Source: Trichoplusia ni (lineage: Eukaryota; Arthropoda; Insecta; Lepidoptera; Noctuidae). Taken from it: a stretch of 64,000 nt of DNA. Below, piece by piece: positions 1-11,830 of this stretch. The stretch spans positions 18,104,001-18,168,000 of the forward strand of contig NC_039478.1 of NCBI RefSeq assembly GCF_003590095.1. The letters are read 5' to 3'. The notes beneath the pieces were generated by a model, which saw only the letters and a list, made by a program, of their open reading frames with translations, was not told the DNA's origin and searched no databases. Both the position numbers and the translations under genes were made by a program. Position 1 is the first letter of the stretch. Every line of letters starts with the position of its first letter.

Positions 1-62
1 AAGACGGTAATCGAAGGCGCGGCCGCACAATCTAAGGGCCACGATCTACGCACTACACTTAC

Positions 63-261
63 CACGACATTTAAAAATGAATCTGTAGTCGCTGTGCAAG
101 CGGGACGGTACTATGCGCTGTGAAGAGCGGCATCTCGCTTCTTCAATGACTGACGTTATGCTTTGAAAGCTCATAGTACACGGTCTGAACAGATTAAATA
201 AGTTTATTGGTGTTAAAGACGCTAAAGATATGCGTCGATAAATATTACTTGTACTATGCAT
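63..261 (-). other. Candidate 5' or internal exon, minus strand, with strong splice donor
   Basis: Read on the minus strand, this segment is open for 71 codons and runs into CGTG|GTAAGTGTAG, a near-consensus donor whose GT lies at positions 62-61. The region around 63-170 is richer in GC than the following kilobase, which fits an exon at the edge of a gene extending to the left of the window. The translated residues show no domain I recognise, and I see no clear acceptor or promoter at the other end, so the right boundary is only the limit of the open frame. It could equally be non-coding sequence with a chance donor. Confidence 0.25.
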
Positions 262-1455
262 AGTCAGCGACCAAAAGGTAGGAAAAAAATATGTGCTACG
301 AGTTAAATATAGATAGTATAATAGGGTGAACTGTTTGTGTTTTATTTCGTTTTATAATCACAATAAACACTTACACTTATTAGTGATTTTGTGAATGTGA
401 TTGGGTTTGAAAACTTTTATCGTTGACATTACTGGATTTCAGGGTTACATTTTTATTTTGCAGGAATTATTTGAGTTTGATAATATAATACGAGTATGTC
501 GGCGGATAGCCGAGTAAAAACTATTTTTTTTAATGAAATTTAAGGGAATACAGTGTGATTCGCCAATTCGCGCAAGACCTTTAGCTTTTACATACACACG
601 TACGTATCACCATATCCTATTATCATTATACAAATATACAAAAACAGTTACGTAACTCAGCACGTCATATTAGGAGGTTATGTTACGTCAAATATCCCTT
701 CCATACCATAAGAATACATTATATGTATTTGTTTTTATTTCTTTTAATGGCCTGCGTCATATTTTTGTTCATCAACGTTTTTTAAATATATTTTTTTAAA
801 TTTAGAAGTAGATTGTATAGATATCAGTTGAATATAAAGATTTTTTTATTGCTACCAGCCTTCTTGGTAGGTTTTCTTACTTTGAGTCTTTGACAGAGAT
901 GAAAATGTACTTTTTGACTCATTGTAAATAAAATATAATTTTGTATTAATATATAAATTAAGCGTAGGTAAAATATTGTAAAATTTAAAATTGCAAGTTT
1001 AGTTACTTATGTAGGTAATACAGTGATAACTTTCTTGAGGCAGAATTTGTCTACTAAATTCTGCCACATAAATGCTATGTTCTTTCATAACACGTGTAAA
1101 GTCAAACTCAAAAATGAATAAATTATTTTGATTTATTGGTCAAATAATTTGCACAGCTTTATTGAAACAATTTCAAAACAATGGTTACTCATCCGTTATT
1201 GCTAGAAGTTCTATGACCTGAAGAGTGAGTAACACAAAAGTAATATCTTGAAAATTATATTCGATGACAACTAAGATAAGGTTATGTGACGATATTTTTA
1301 TTTTTTATCATAGTGATTTATTAAAGCCCAGTAGTCTCTACTAGTTTTCAGGAACTTACTTCGGTTTTGCGTAAGTACTTACTTCATTCGTTATATATGC
1401 TTAAGGTCGAGCTAAAAATTTGCAAGATGCAAGTTACTGTAATTGCCACCATACT
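262..1455. other. AT-rich stretch without recognised gene
   Basis: No open frame of note. A/T runs are common, for example around 778-800. A single CACGTG E-box core lies at 1091-1096. I see no repeat family that I recognise. Confidence 0.5.
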
Positions 1456-1670
1456 TACTAATATTATAAATGCTAAAGTAACTCTGTCTGTCTGTCTGTT
1501 ACGCTTTCACGTCTAAACCACTGAACCGATTTTAATGAAATTTGGTACAGAGATAGATTTGACCTTGAGAAAGAATATAGGATAGTTTTTATCCCGGATT
1601 TTTGAAGAGTTCTCTTGGAAACGCGATATAACCGACCTCGACGCGGGCGAAGCCGCGGGCGAAAAGCTAG
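1456..1670 (+). mobile_element. Non-autonomous Helitron-like element (lepidopteran lep1-type), copy 1
   Basis: The element begins around ACTAATATTATAAATGC, carries a (TCTG)n tract and CGTCTAAACCACTGAACCG, and ends with a short GC hairpin followed by GAAAAGCTAG and a T. The hairpin arms are CGCGG (1642-1646) and CCGCG (1653-1657). A 3' hairpin followed by a CTAG end is the signature of lepidopteran non-autonomous Helitrons. There is no coding capacity. Copy 2 at 18332-18547 differs at only about ten positions, so both are relatively young. The exact 5' end is uncertain by a few bases. Confidence 0.8.
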
Positions 1671-1671
1671 T

Positions 1672-3317
1672 TTTTTTTATATTTCTTATCAAATAGATAT
1701 ATAATAAATATAGTTCGTTTTACTGTTATCACTGAGCGGGTAGTTTTGTTGTGATCTATAGTACTACTGGTTTTTTAAATATGTAGCCTAAATGTACTGC
1801 TGGCCAGAGACAAATCTTATATTTTTTTTTACGTTTCAATGCCGAGTTCTATATTTAAATAATGGTGAAGAGGTTTAGAAATCTAAAATAACAGGTAAGC
1901 TCATTGATCTATGTTCGTTAATTCTCTATAAGAAATGAACTCTGCCCCAAAGGTTCAGACGGCCATGTTTGTTTGTTTACGTAAACCTTATACGACATTT
2001 ACCTCAATACCTTAAAATTAATAACAAAATAATCTCAATCCGATTAAGTCAACTTTAAATGATAGATTACATTAATATGTACAGATGTCTATTTACCTGC
2101 TAGTGACGTAACAACAGAGTACAGAAGTTAAGAAAATTGAACATCGGTTTCTTTTATCGTTGGTTTATAACGCCATAGTCCAAAGATAGTGTTGACATTT
2201 CCTTGACGATTATCTACAATTACCTATTTATCAGAACTTTTTATTTGTGACAATCATATGGCACAACGATAAACCGCTTGCCGATGTCGATGCCGGCCCG
2301 ATTCGAGAATTCGTATCGATAAAATAATACTCGTAGTTTATAGGTAATTGGGTTAAACAAGATAACAAATCAACTAATAAACGATAAGAGAGACATTTTT
2401 AAAGAAATTACCCAGTTTATAATAAAAGTGATCGATGATTTCATTATTTTGTAAATACTAGTTTTCTATTGGCGGGTTTTGTACTGTAATCTTGGTATGT
2501 GTTTCCGCAGCGCTTACTTTTAAGCTGATTTATGATTACTTGTCTGTACTTGGAATTTTTAAGTACTTTATCACTTATTGATAAAGGTTGGCCCAATTTT
2601 TATAGGGAATTTGCTACCGTAAGTTTATAAAACCTAATAAATAAAAGTGCTTAGTGCTATAGTAACTTATTTAAAACATCTATCAACTATAATTAGATAT
2701 TTTTTGTTCGATGCGTAAAAACAAATTATGTGACAAAAAAATTTCGTGTGACGTAACTTATCAATTCCTACATTTTTTGCCGACAAGTGACGTCATTGGC
2801 TACGCTTCTATAAATTTCAAAATCTTTCATTCGTATTTTCCAATAACTTAAAAAAATAAAAATTCGTCCCCATTTTTTTATCTACATTAATATTAAGTCA
2901 AATACACTGTAAACTATTATGATGCAAATCAGATCAGTGCTCGCTGTAACTGAAGACATAGTTTTAAATAATTAGGTACCTAGAACTAGACATTATAGAC
3001 CCACAGTGCCAATGTTCTAACATCTTTATCTCAACTATTTCTTATAATAATTTACTTAGAGATTAACTCGGATTCTTGTCCTCCCTCTGGCGGCTCGCAT
3101 GGCAAACATTTGCGTAGTGTCAGTGTACTGAAACGTCCACTTGTGTACACTAAGGCCTAAGGGTTATATGATACATATACTAAGTTACATGTAGACTGGC
3201 ATCTTTTCATATTTATGCTGTTAATTGTGAAAAATGAAAGAAGACGTCTAACCTAAGAACTAAAATCTCTTCGTTTAGGTATTACTCTGATTATCGTTAC
3301 GGGTAGTGAGGAGCTAG
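1672..3317. other. Intergenic or intronic stretch with scattered motifs
   Basis: No gene seen. It contains a DREF-type octamer TATCGATA (2314-2321) and a CRE palindrome TGACGTCA (2788-2795) whose right flank recurs at 44121. A slightly GC-richer patch lies around 3070-3160. Otherwise it is unremarkable AT-rich DNA. Confidence 0.45.
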
Positions 3318-3455
3318 AAAGTTTGACAACCATTCTGATAAAGCATGGTTGGCGTGTCGTGTTGTTCCAACTGTGTTGAGGAGGTCAGATAAGCAGTCAA
3401 TCCTTGTAAAGTACTGGTAGTGGTTAGTTAGGAAAAGGCACGGCTGACGATGACT
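3318..3455 (+). repeat. Degenerate lepidopteran interspersed repeat (GTTGAGGAGGTCAGATA type)
   Basis: The segment contains GAAAGTTTGACAACCATTCT, then GTTGAGGAGGTCAGATAAGC, TCCTTGTAAAGTACTGGTA and GGAAAAGGCACGGCTGACGA in the order seen in a widespread lepidopteran repeat. I know the pattern but not a formal family name. The copy has accumulated substitutions and appears to have lost part of the segment between the ACTGGTA block and the GGAAAAGG block. It has no coding capacity. Confidence 0.55.
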
Positions 3456-4762
3456 CAATTTTTGTCTTTATAAAAACGTTTTAAAATCTCTTTTTGTCAA
3501 AATAAACTTAAACATATAAAAGTACACTTTGTTATCCTTATGATTTGTGTCAGTAACAAGTAGACCGCGCTGAAACAAAACTTATTAATGAATGTTTCTG
3601 TTTATTCAATCTTCTCCGCTCTAAGAGCTTCATACTTAGGTGCACGTTGGAGACTAAGCCAGACACTTGCGTATTCGTCAAGCAGCTAGACTGAAGCTCG
3701 TCCTATCTGATATCTAGTCTATGGCCCTCTGCAACAAAGTCCCATTTCTTTGTTAGTAACAAACGTACATCTCTATTAAAGGTATTTTGTTGACGCAGTT
3801 GCCTCTGGAACTGGGTTATGTTTATTGTCACCTGTTATGCTTCCGCATACACTACATTATTCTATTCTACCCATAAAGGAATTTGCGAGGTCTAAGTAAA
3901 GAGGTTTGTTTTCTTAAACTTACCTTACAATTATTATTCTTAAAGTATTTAAGAATCCTGAAGACAATAGAAAATAGGAAAAGTATATTTTTTAGATATC
4001 ATTGCTTAACTTTGGGGCATAACAAATCAAAAACGCAAGCATAAACCGAAACTAAAGCATACATTTTTCAAGTTTCAAAACCTGCATTACAATTTTTATT
4101 TCTAAAAATTTCATAGTCCATATCCATAGCCTCTCCTAACTCGTTACTCACACAAACCAGTGCTACCCTAGCCACACTACCTACTATACATACATAGAAG
4201 TATGTTTCATCATCCACCCCTAGTCATTGCGCCTATAGGGTAGTCTGTTATTGTTAGCCGTACCCGATCCAACATCGATCGGCAACGAGAATAGATGAGA
4301 TAAATTATGAACGGGAGTCTGCGAATGCATCGGAAAATGTGGATGAATCTGGACTGTATCACCGTATACTAGAATCATAGTATCCTACTTATACAACGTG
4401 ATTTTTTAGTCGTCTTACAAAAGCCGCCCAGTTCATGTATCCAATGACTAGAACACGTTCATGATCAAAAAATAGGTATTTATGAGATTTAAATAAATTT
4501 AAAATGCAATTTTTATTCAATATTATGATGCAATTCGTAGTATTTTAGAAACACAGCTCTATTGCGAGTGCGGTCCTAGCCTTGTAACAATGGTGAGGGG
4601 CGCGGGTGGCGGCGTTTTTAAGAGTATATGTCAGTTTTCTCTTGTTTAATTTTTCTTCGTACTTATTATCTTAGTTGATGATAAAAAAATAATAATCGCG
4701 CGGGGTATTTTACGTCGGATACATGACCTGGGCTTCTTTTGTAAGACGACTAAAAAATCACC
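3456..4762. other. Stretch without recognised gene or repeat
   Basis: AT-rich single-copy-looking DNA. A short ACAT/TATG microsatellite-like patch occurs near 4187-4205. No open frame of 60 codons, no B-box and no clear inverted repeat were noticed. Confidence 0.4.
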
Positions 4763-4934
4763 GTGTATAAAAGGAAAAGTTTGTAAGTATGGATGTATGT
4801 TTGTTACTCTATCATGCAAAAATCACTGAAGTGGTTTGGACAAAATTTAGTGCACAGATAGTTTTTATCATGATTTCATGTTCGCGTGGAATCATTTTCG
4901 GTTTGTAGCGGGCCGAGTTGCTGGCGAAAACTAG
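4763..4934 (+). mobile_element. Degenerate Helitron-like fragment
   Basis: AAGTTTGTAAGTATGGATGT near the start matches the internal start of the Helitron copy at 27673. The end GCTGGCGAAAACTAGT resembles the family terminus with its CTAG (4931-4934). The body is diverged and the 3' GC hairpin is no longer intact, so this is an old, presumably inactive insertion. Confidence 0.5.
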
Positions 4935-6110
4935 TATAGAATATAGTTACGTGTATTTAAGCTGTAGAATTTGTATTCATTGAATAGCGAGGAGTAAATT
5001 TATGGGACCGCTTATTCCCAGTGACATTTATGCTTCTATAAGATGTCTCCTATAAAATCATCCGTGTGTTTTAGTTTCATGGGTTTTTAATGTTTGGCGT
5101 GGAATGCTACATAATTATGTTTTCTAAAAGTAGCCTGTATTACGCCTTGTAAACTTTTCAAATTTTTCAAATTTTATGATGAAGTGGTCAGTTTTGTCAT
5201 GCATAATAGTTGTATAATATGTGCATCACGACAGTTAGACGGCAACATATTCAAAAATATAAAAGCAAATTAATTTAGTTTATTTCTAAACAATTTCCAT
5301 CTCATTATTTGTCGTATGATGTTTCGTTTCTTTAATACGAGTCAGTGGCGTGAAAACGACCATTAAGAGTTGTCACTTTGAATTCTGATAGACAAATGAA
5401 GATTTCTTGCAATTCCGGCATCGCATAAACACAGCGCAGTCTGTGTATTTCAGCTCACGACAAATACATTTTTTTTATTTCCTTGCGACAGCCGTGGGTG
5501 TGGGACACGGTGCCAACTAGGCCATAATGTCTTTAATACCGCATACCAAAATACATAAGTTTTCGCTAAACTCGCTATACATTGCGTCAGATACACGACT
5601 GCTTCTATTTCAAGATAAAACTGCATCATCAATGGATGGTGTACGATATTGGTGGCGTTGGAATTTTTTCGGCTCGGATCTAATTTTATACGTTTCGATT
5701 GTTTTGTCTGTTAGGAATTGTGTAACGGTCGTTAAATGTTTCCTAGTTTATGAAAATAGGGCGGTGCTGAACTAATTGTTTCGTAATAAAGGTATGGACG
5801 TGGTACCGATATGTTTGGACAGGTCTGAGTTACGATGCGACGGTAACAACCGATACGTTGGTTTAAAATGCATTAGTCTTAACTTATGACGATAATATTT
5901 GTTTGAAACAGTTGTGTGGTATTCAAACATAAGTAACGTCGCTGTTTAGTTTATTTTTTGTATGCAACGACGTGTGATAGAACTCATAGAACTGATAAAT
6001 TATGAGTCATAGGTTTTCTTTGTTTACTTTAATATTCTATCCTTGATTGATTACCGCCTAAAAAAGTTACAACTCTACAATTCCCCAGGCATTCGTAATT
6101 CAAATTAATC
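4935..6110. other. Stretch without recognised gene
   Basis: An 82-codon open frame at 5527-5775 on the plus strand overlaps an open frame on the other strand. Neither shows a recognisable domain, and I treat both as chance. The rest is AT-rich without recognised repeats. Confidence 0.35.
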
Positions 6111-6117
6111 GTAATTG

Positions 6118-6372
6118 TAAGGTAAGATGGCGGCCGCGACGATCACAACTGTCAAAGTGACAGAAGTAACCTCTAAAATGATACATTACGTTAGCATTAC
6201 AGTTGATTTATGCAAGTGATGTCAAAGTAACGAACCTATTTGCCAGGGTCCGAGGTATAAATATCTCGTAACGAGACTGTTCCGAAGGGCTGCTCTTGAT
6301 GTTTCAATATTGCTGGTTCGCGTGCGCGCGCGCATTGCACTCGGATTAGGATGCGGACACACTGGTGGGTAT
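6118..6372 (+). promoter_or_regulatory. Candidate promoter and first-exon block
   Basis: A YY1/Pho-like AAGATGGCGGC motif (6125-6135) is followed by the inverted repeat CTGTCA-AAG-TGACAG, then a TATA-box match TATAAATA (6256-6263), a (GC)5 run (6324-6333) and CACTG|GTGGGT, a possible donor near 6371. This combination within 250 bp is denser than elsewhere in the window. No TCAGT initiator sits at the expected distance from the TATA box, and the short ATG frames present (about 15 and 30 codons) are not recognisable. The call rests on motif clustering only. Confidence 0.25.
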
Positions 6373-6379
6373 TAATTTA

Positions 6380-8398
6380 TTTTTTATTGCTTTTTTATTG
6401 TTTGTAGATTAGTATCTTGCGAATCCTATTTGTATGTCATATAATTATATTAGAAGGAAGTTAGAAATCATTGTACGTATTTTTTTTTCCATATTTTTAG
6501 TATCACATTCTTATTTATCGGTGAATATGAGAACATTGCCATGCCAAAAAGGCCTTTACAAATTACTGAACTTGTTTACGGGCCTTTATTAATTTTAAAT
6601 GTAAGTTAGTTTTTTAATAAGTAGCTAACTTGGACACTTCTTATTTTTTTCATAATGGGTACAATATGACAGCCGCCTTACGCCGCGACAGTGGCGCCAT
6701 CGAAAACCAACGAGCTAACAAACCGCTCGGAAACGTGGAAGTTATCATTAATCGTATTAATACACCGTGACCGAGGCTTAATTAAGATTAAAACAGAAGA
6801 TACACAATGAAATTATGTACATGAACAATCTGTGCGGCTCGCTCAAAACTTTTACCTTATTACCTTCTTTTTGCCGTAAATATCCAGTCAAAAGGTAAAG
6901 TTACCGGCCAGTAACTGTGACGAGGAATGCCTTGCAACAAAGTTTAACAGAACGATCTTTATTCATGCAAGCCACTTAAAGGGGTAATCATAACTCAAAC
7001 GGCCAATTTCCTCGTCATTTTTGCCCAAAGTCCAAAAGGTAGAATTTGGTAGAACTTGTTATGTTCACTTGTTGTTCTTGGAACTGGTGTAAAACATAAT
7101 AGAATTAAATGCACAGGGCAATAAACTTTATAGTAAAATAAGCTTAAACCTAACTACCTGACTGTAGTTCTTTCTATTTATATTTTTATCCATAATTGTA
7201 GCTTAAAAAAATAAATTGTCTTCTAGCTTAAAATAAAGATTTGTTTAAGTGAGGATTATTAACATCAAATGGGTAGTCGGCGAAAAACAAATGCTTTCTT
7301 TTTGTCATCACAAATTTAAGAGTGCGATTGTCCGCAATATACTTTTCGGCACTATCTTTTGTTATATGCATTTTGAGAAAAAACATCTCTATTTCCAATT
7401 CATTGTACTTTTAAAGGTGATCTATAACGTTATTTATGCGGATCTACCGCCATTACTAAAAGCAAGAACGTTGCAGCTGAGTAAGCAGGACAGTGAAATA
7501 CACGGTATAGAGCGTCTTCTCCCTTACACAAAGTCAACCGCCGCGTACTTTAAAACAAATGACGTTATTTATGCATTTTCCTACAAAAAATATATAATCC
7601 ATTCTGTTATTTAAACTGATATGTCCTACTTTCTGGTGCAGTCTTACGTTTTTGCCTAAATCTGTCAAAATATAAATGATAACAGGTGGTCCTTAACGAT
7701 TTATCATTTATCAATGCACATTGATAAGGATTCCGATATGCCAAGATAAGAGACACAGTGCAAAAATCTCAGCGACATAACGTACAGACAGTAAACAACC
7801 AGAGTGGACATATAATCCTGTTGAACTATTTATTTCTCTATGGGGCTATATTTCTTATTTAAAGAAATGGTAGTGTACGTTACATACCAACGAAAAATAA
7901 ATCAGAAAATATGTTATTTTTATAAACTTGAAAAGTTTTTCTATCAGAAAAAAAAACAATAAGGCCCGTTTTCACAAGCTAAGGTTGCACGTTTTAACCT
8001 AAAACAGACATACAAACGCTCAAACACAACCCTTCTATCACAATCGGGTAAACATTGCAATAACGACTCTATACCCACATGATGTAATCCATTTTAAAAT
8101 ACGTAGAAACTTTATTGAAATGTAAGTTTGTAACAAAGCCTTTAATGATTTACACACTGTCATAGTATTGTTTAAACAAGTGTTGTAAGATCTATAGTTT
8201 TATTGATTGTTTCAATATTTAATTTGACAGTCTGTATCTAAGGCGAGGAAGAATTGTAACACTTCGGTGACACGGTTATTCTGATAGAGATTCTTGCTAA
8301 TAATTTGGTTTAATTTAAAGTATTTTAAAGTTATTTTCGACGGATAAAAAGATAGCAGGAATAGGATAAATGCAAAGGGCAAGAGACAGGAAAATGGC
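6380..8398. other. Stretch without supported gene
   Basis: The longest open frame of the window lies here (7249-7614, plus strand, 121 codons) but it opens with GTG and its translation shows no domain, signal peptide or composition bias that would mark a real gene. The surrounding DNA is AT-rich and I recognise no repeat. Confidence 0.35.
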
Positions 8399-8432
8399 TT
8401 AAAGAAAGGGAGGCCTATGCCCAACAGTGGGT
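8399..8432 (+). repeat. Terminal remnant of the GCCCAGCAGTGGG repeat family
   Basis: AGGCCTATGCCCAACAGTGG matches the 3' terminus seen in better copies at 56120-56404 and 20161-20422. Only the last about 30 bases are recognisable. Confidence 0.45.
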
Positions 8433-9223
8433 TATTCAAGGCTTACTGATGATTTGATAACAGTACAGAACAGGTTTAATATTTTGCGATAAATTAAGAT
8501 TTATTTTTAAGAAAATAAATTGTTCCAATTGAGAATCTCATAATTTCTGGAGGCGGTTAATTAAAATTAACCTATTTCGTTTTCAAGTATCAATCACCCT
8601 AAACAACGCAGAAAAACTATTAGATCAACACAAAAACATTTACAATGGCGCAAATATGATCGCTGTTTCAAACGTCTATACCAATCAATAGGTGTTAGGC
8701 CACAAATATTGACTCAATGCTCGCACAAATGTTTGCGTTTATCATTCATACATTTGTGACGTCATACATTATAGCTACGAGATTGATTTATCAATGAGTG
8801 ACGTCACAAGGAACTGGTTTAAAATAGGAATACCTCCTTGTTCTGTATACCGTGGCAAACGGAGGTATGCGGTTATAGACATACGTATGGTAATGCTTGA
8901 ATTATATGTTAATAATTAATAACATAAAATTAGAACATAAATAAATTAGTTTGCATTCAAAAAAATGTTTTGAAGAAAATAATACATGAATAATTTACAA
9001 TTTTAAAGGTATCGATAAACGTCTATCAGTTACTGCTTTCCATCATAAACATGAAAGAGAAGAAAGTATGATTTTAACAGTGACTTTTTACAATTTTTAC
9101 AAGAAACCTTGTCTTCAGAGGCACAGAAGAACATTAAAATAGGTTGTTGATAAATATTTTATGCCTAGCAGACTAAGGTAAGACTAAACTTATACTAAGC
9201 AATGCTTACATGTAAATGGAAGT
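8433..9223. other. AT-rich stretch with clustered regulatory-type motifs
   Basis: No gene. It contains two CRE palindromes (described separately) and a TATCGATA octamer at 9010-9017. Nothing else was recognised. Confidence 0.4.
8757..8806. promoter_or_regulatory. Pair of CRE palindromes TGACGTCA
   Basis: Two perfect TGACGTCA sites, at 8757-8764 and 8799-8806, start 42 bp apart, about four helical turns. The octamer is the binding site of CREB/ATF bZIP factors. Two intact sites this close are unusual in AT-rich DNA, but use in vivo cannot be seen from sequence. Confidence 0.3.
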
Positions 9224-9319
9224 TTACGCTACTTGGATATAAGTAGGCGAGAAAAAATCACAAGTCAAAGTAAAAGATGTTGAACTTTTGTATGTATAGT
9301 TTACATTGGCACAATACCC

Positions 9320-9510
9320 GCTGTGGTCGTTGCATTCCTTCGCCGAGACTAGTCGAGAACTGAGTTTGTTGACATCGCCTGCGCCCGCGCCGGCGGAAAG
9401 GCAGGATGCAGACAGAATACGAGCTGCGCAGACGTCGCCCAGACGAACGTAAGCGCCATTTTTAAACGGCGCCCCTTCCCTACCAGGGCTGTCGCGAAAA
9501 TAGGTCACAC
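9320..9510 (-). promoter_or_regulatory. GC-rich island, candidate minus-strand promoter or 5' exon
   Basis: A block with several GC-rich runs (GCGCCCGCGCCGGCG near 9381-9395, GGCGCC at 9467-9472) in otherwise AT-rich DNA. Read on the minus strand it contains a TTTAAAAA stretch followed directly by ATGGCGC, and it stays open for 94 codons. The translation (Ala/Ser-rich start, no domain) is not recognised. A GCGG|GTATTG donor-like site lies near 9320. It may be a first exon of a minus-strand gene, a conserved regulatory island or a short GC-rich repeat. Confidence 0.3.
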
Positions 9511-10984
9511 TATTGCATAATACGAAAATAGGTTGATATCATCGACTAGTTTTATGAGAGAAATTATTATAAAACGGACACGACATTTTATTTCAAACGT
9601 TTAGTGTTCCGTACGTCGTTAATGTTTGAGGATGATTTTTGTTATTACTTCAAAGCTTAAGTTTCATAATTTTTTTCTGGTTTTATAGTTATTATTTTCT
9701 GAAGATACCTGAAGCGTCAAATAAAAAAGCAGTTTAAATTTACAGCTTTAAGTGAAGAGTAGTTCTTAAAAATCATTCAAAAGGCTGATCCATAGATGCA
9801 AACGAAACCAGTCCTTGTATAGCACTGTTTTTTCTTTCGCAATCGCACCAATCTGAGTTTAAGAATTGGTTAAAGGGATTTAGCAGAACCCTACTCGTGC
9901 CTACGTGACAATCCTCGCATTTCTTTCTCATACAGTTAATTGTTCATCGGAAACTATTTTACAATAGCGAATATAGGCCAATATTGCGTCAACTGTAAAA
10001 TAGGTCAACGTCAAAATAGTTACGGTAGCAACTAATGTTATCTAATTAAAGGGTGTGATATCGTATCAGTGTCTTAGATAACTGTTAGAAATATTAGGTG
10101 GCTGTTATCTTGTGATGACAATAAAATACTATACAACAGAACTTGGTTTTACGTGAGCCCAATCGCGCAAGCCACAGATAAAGAATAGTATTATCGGTCT
10201 ATATTTATTTATGTTTCGATGGAAGATTTTTAACCCCTTAGTTATCAAACTATAGATATTAAAAGTATTTGTTCTAGTTTCTGTCAAAAGATGATAAGCT
10301 CCCGAATACTGGATGATAGTAGTTTTGCTATTTTTTTTGCTTTTTGCGTCTTTGAAAATCGGTTGGCGGAGATGAGATAGAGTGACGTTCATGTTAAATA
10401 CTCGTAGGTATTTAGTTTAATTTAAGAACAGTGCAAGCCGAAGAAAATTTTAGCTGTTAACGATACTAAAAAACATTCAATTCGCTTCTGTGTCAATCGA
10501 TTCTTTGCTTAATGTTACGTAAAGCTATTGATTACACGAGATTAACGAATGAACATAAAAACTTAAGTAAAATCCAATAATGACCTTCGATATATTCCCA
10601 TTGCAAACGTTCTCACATCTAGTATTGTGTGCGGAATACAAACTATTAACAACCGCTGCAAATCCGTTAATTACAAACAATTACATTACCGTTGATCTAG
10701 GAATCAAACGCAAACAGAGTGTATCTACTATCTTTCAGCCTAGTTGGTTACGGGGGAAATTGGGTCAGTATGCTAAATCAGATGACATTTGTAAACAAGC
10801 TGTGGTGGCTTGGATCGTGGAAGAGGTAATGATGGATTATGATATGTGATGTGTTGAAGTCCCAATTCCTGGTCAGATAGTCATGCAGATAGTTTGGAAG
10901 ATGTGATTTTTTTGTGAAGTTCGAGAGATAAATTGATGTTATGTAATTAACGTTTAAGTTAAGTTTTGGTTTTGAGTTTACCTT
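9511..10984. other. Stretch without recognised gene
   Basis: Two open frames of 87-89 codons (10129-10392 minus, 10580-10849 plus) have no identifiable product. The GGATCGTGGAAGAGG region near 10813 is only slightly GC-enriched. No repeats recognised. Confidence 0.35.
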
Positions 10985-11090
10985 TGAGAGTGACAGTGTA
11001 TTTATATCGTAACTGGATGACCCGGAAAACGTTCTTTTGCTACACAAAATTTCATGAGAATCGGTCAAGCCGTTTCGGAAGACTTAAACT
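10985..11090 (+). mobile_element. Fragment of a lepidopteran transposable element
   Basis: GGATGACCCGGAAAACGTT is followed by TACACAAAATTTCATGAGAA and TCGGTCAAGCCGTTTCGGA. These phrases commonly occur together near the ends of interspersed elements in Lepidoptera. I recognise the pattern but cannot assign the class with certainty. The fragment has no coding capacity of its own. Confidence 0.5.
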
Positions 11091-11795
11091 AAAAAAATTG
11101 GGCTATTATCGTTACATTTTTTGATAACTTTTCGATGACAATCTAGTAGATATAAATTAACATACAGATGATACAAAAGCCTTCAGGTACTAAATGATAC
11201 AACCAAATAAAACAGTTGTTATCACACGTCACCAAAACCTTTTTGACGAAACGAAGCACCGTTTTGTATCGCTATCAAATATAATTGCCTTGAAACAATG
11301 TCATTGTGTACGTTTGACAAATCTTACAGATAACAATTATCATAGAATGATAATTTGTGACACTACATAAAATACAGTAACGAATATTTTCGTTGTTTTA
11401 CAATTGGCTGTTGTAGTTACGTGAAAAACTAATAAAATAACTATGAGACAGGTACACTTTTTCTTAAGTATTATATAATTAGTATTAGATACTGTTTTAA
11501 GTCAGATTACACCGAAGAATTTCAAGGTTTTCAGATACGATGAGATAATGATGGAAAATCTTCATCAAATGATTTGATAAAAAAACAAAAATATTATAAG
11601 AATTAAACTGTAATTTTAAATTATAATGCTGCCAAGAGCGTAAATAAATATAGATTCTATAAAAAAGCAGAATAAAAATTAAATTATTTATTTTTCAAAG
11701 TCTTGCAAACCCTAAGCTCAATAAAATCTAAAACAAAGTGTTACGGCACAATTCAAGTGAGCATCACAATTCTGGACATCATCTTGACATTTGGA
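11091..11795. other. AT-rich stretch, nothing recognised
   Basis: No gene or known repeat. Poly(A/T) tracts are frequent around 11570-11700. Confidence 0.4.
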
Positions 11796-11830
11796 CAATG
11801 GGTTCGATTCCGCACACGTAAAGGAAGTTC
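11796..11830 (+). repeat. Isolated pol III B-box, possible SINE remnant
   Basis: GGTTCGATTCC at 11811-11821 matches the tRNA B-box consensus exactly. No clear A-box at the normal distance and no tRNA cloverleaf can be drawn, so this is more likely a decayed tRNA-derived SINE, or chance, than a tRNA gene. Confidence 0.25.

Noticed and set aside
7249..7614. Longest open frame (121 codons, plus strand)
   Set aside because: It starts with GTG, has no ATG-supported start or splice context, no domain or signal peptide, and the composition of translated AT-rich DNA.
11811..11821. tRNA gene at a perfect B-box
   Set aside because: No cloverleaf or clear A-box could be drawn around it.
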